Source of the DNA: an uncultured Alphaproteobacteria bacterium
Lineage (GTDB): Bacteria; Pseudomonadota; Alphaproteobacteria; Puniceispirillales; Puniceispirillaceae
Length of the DNA stretch: 6,845 nucleotides
Direction: 5' to 3'
NCBI GenBank assembly: GCA_913064995.1
Contig: CAJYBL010000078.1
Coordinates: 1-6,845 of the forward strand
Shown piece by piece: positions 6,419 to 6,845 of this stretch (its first letter is position 1; every line of letters begins with the position of its first letter). Below the pieces are notes generated by a model. The model made no database searches, was not told the origin of the DNA, and was given only the letters and a program-made list of their open reading frames with translations. The position numbers and the translations under genes were made by a program.

Positions 6419-6845
6419 TTGCAGGTCTTGTCAATAACGGCTTTGGTCTTGGTAAAGCCTGCCAATGAATAGGTGTCTGTGGTTTTTGTCCCGCGGCTAG
6501 AGGTGCCGATGATGGTCATTTTGTTACCGCGTTTCATCTGCACGATAATCCGCCGGTCATCTTCTTCGCTCTCAGCATAAGCGCGATCTTCAAGGGTGAA
6601 TAATTTAAAGCTTTTGCCGTCAATCAACAGGGTTACATCCGACTGCGCCTTGTAACGATAGCCAGCAATCACCTGAACAACGTCACGTTCAACCTTGTCC
6701 GGGCCATGCGACACAAAAATCCGGGTATCACCGCGATTCTTTGGATCATATTTGCCTTTGCTTGTAGTTGGCACGCTGCTGACAAAACAAATGCGGCTGC
6801 CATCATTGTCATAGCGATAGGCGCCCCAATCTTTTTCAACGAGCA
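6415..6845 (-). CDS. IalB-family (invasion associated locus B) protein, C-terminal part
   Basis: The frame is open from the right edge to the TGA at 6415, giving 142 residues of a protein whose start, and probably its signal peptide, lies beyond 6845. The visible part begins near LVEKDWGAYRYDNDGSRICF, a typical early segment of the mature IalB-like domain. It continues with RGDTRIFVSH, VIAGYRYK, LLIDGKSFKLF and the highly characteristic GTSSRGTKTTDTYSLAGF, ending in DKTCK. Two Cys, one in ICF and one in the final TCK, could form a disulfide in an exported protein. The family is widespread in Alphaproteobacteria; the name comes from Bartonella, and a role in invasion should not be assumed here. 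A GTG at 6774 is not the start, because the domain clearly begins upstream of it. The gene overlaps rlmN by 4 bases. Confidence 0.9.
   Translation of the reverse strand, partial: LVEKDWGAYRYDNDGSRICFVSSVPTTSKGKYDPKNRGDTRIFVSHGPDKVERDVVQVIAGYRYKAQSDVTLLIDGKSFKLFTLEDRAYAESEEDDRRIIVQMKRGNKMTIIGTSSRGTKTTDTYSLAGFTKTKAVIDKTCK

Noticed and set aside
6772..6774. GTG at 6774 as the start of the IalB-family gene
   Set aside because: The frame stays open to the right edge and the 23 upstream residues (DWGAYRYDN...ICF) belong to the conserved domain, so the gene is truncated by the window.
1..6845. Hidden novel system, CRISPR array, mobile element, tRNA or riboswitch
   Set aside because: All substantial space is filled by recognisable housekeeping or family-level genes; no repeat arrays, transposase, integrase, att-like duplications or structured leader beyond those listed were seen by eye.

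Overview
The window looks like ordinary chromosomal DNA from an alphaproteobacterium. The protein sequences (an IalB-family protein next to rlmN, the alphaproteobacterial-looking M23 peptidase, the Calvin-cycle-subtype class II aldolase) and the roughly balanced base composition would suit a marine lineage such as the SAR116/Puniceispirillum group. That placement is inference from family resemblance, not a database match. There is no sign of phage, insertion sequences, CRISPR, tRNA or rRNA. Coding density is very high and no gene-free stretch exceeds about 130 bases.

Layout from left to right. A partial thioredoxin reductase gene (trxB, minus strand, 3' part outside the window) diverges across a 122-base gap from a plus-strand pair: an exported M23 (LytM-type) cell-wall peptidase and a YeeZ-like atypical SDR/NAD(P)-binding protein 23 bases downstream. 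This pair converges, with only 3 bases between stop codons, on a minus-strand block. In transcription order (right to left) that block is: a partial IalB-family protein; rlmN, which overlaps it by 4 bases; a Bax-inhibitor-1/YccA membrane protein with its own likely promoter and an excellent intrinsic terminator; then fbp (class I fructose-1,6-bisphosphatase) and fba (class II fructose-bisphosphate aldolase).

The minus-strand genes form at least two or three transcription units. ialB-rlmN are translationally coupled. The BI-1 gene is probably transcribed separately between its promoter near 5190-5218 and its terminator at 4351-4388. fbp-fba form a compact gluconeogenic (or Calvin-type) pair with a 37-base gap: Fba makes fructose-1,6-bisphosphate from triose phosphates and Fbp removes the C1 phosphate to give fructose-6-phosphate. 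No Rubisco, phosphoribulokinase or other cbb gene is in the window, so a carbon-fixation role cannot be claimed.

I did not find a new biological system here. The points most worth a second look are the Asp replacing the second His of the M23 HxH motif, a near-palindrome in the BI-1 leader, the terminator that decides the fbp start, and the tight convergent junction at 2216-2218.
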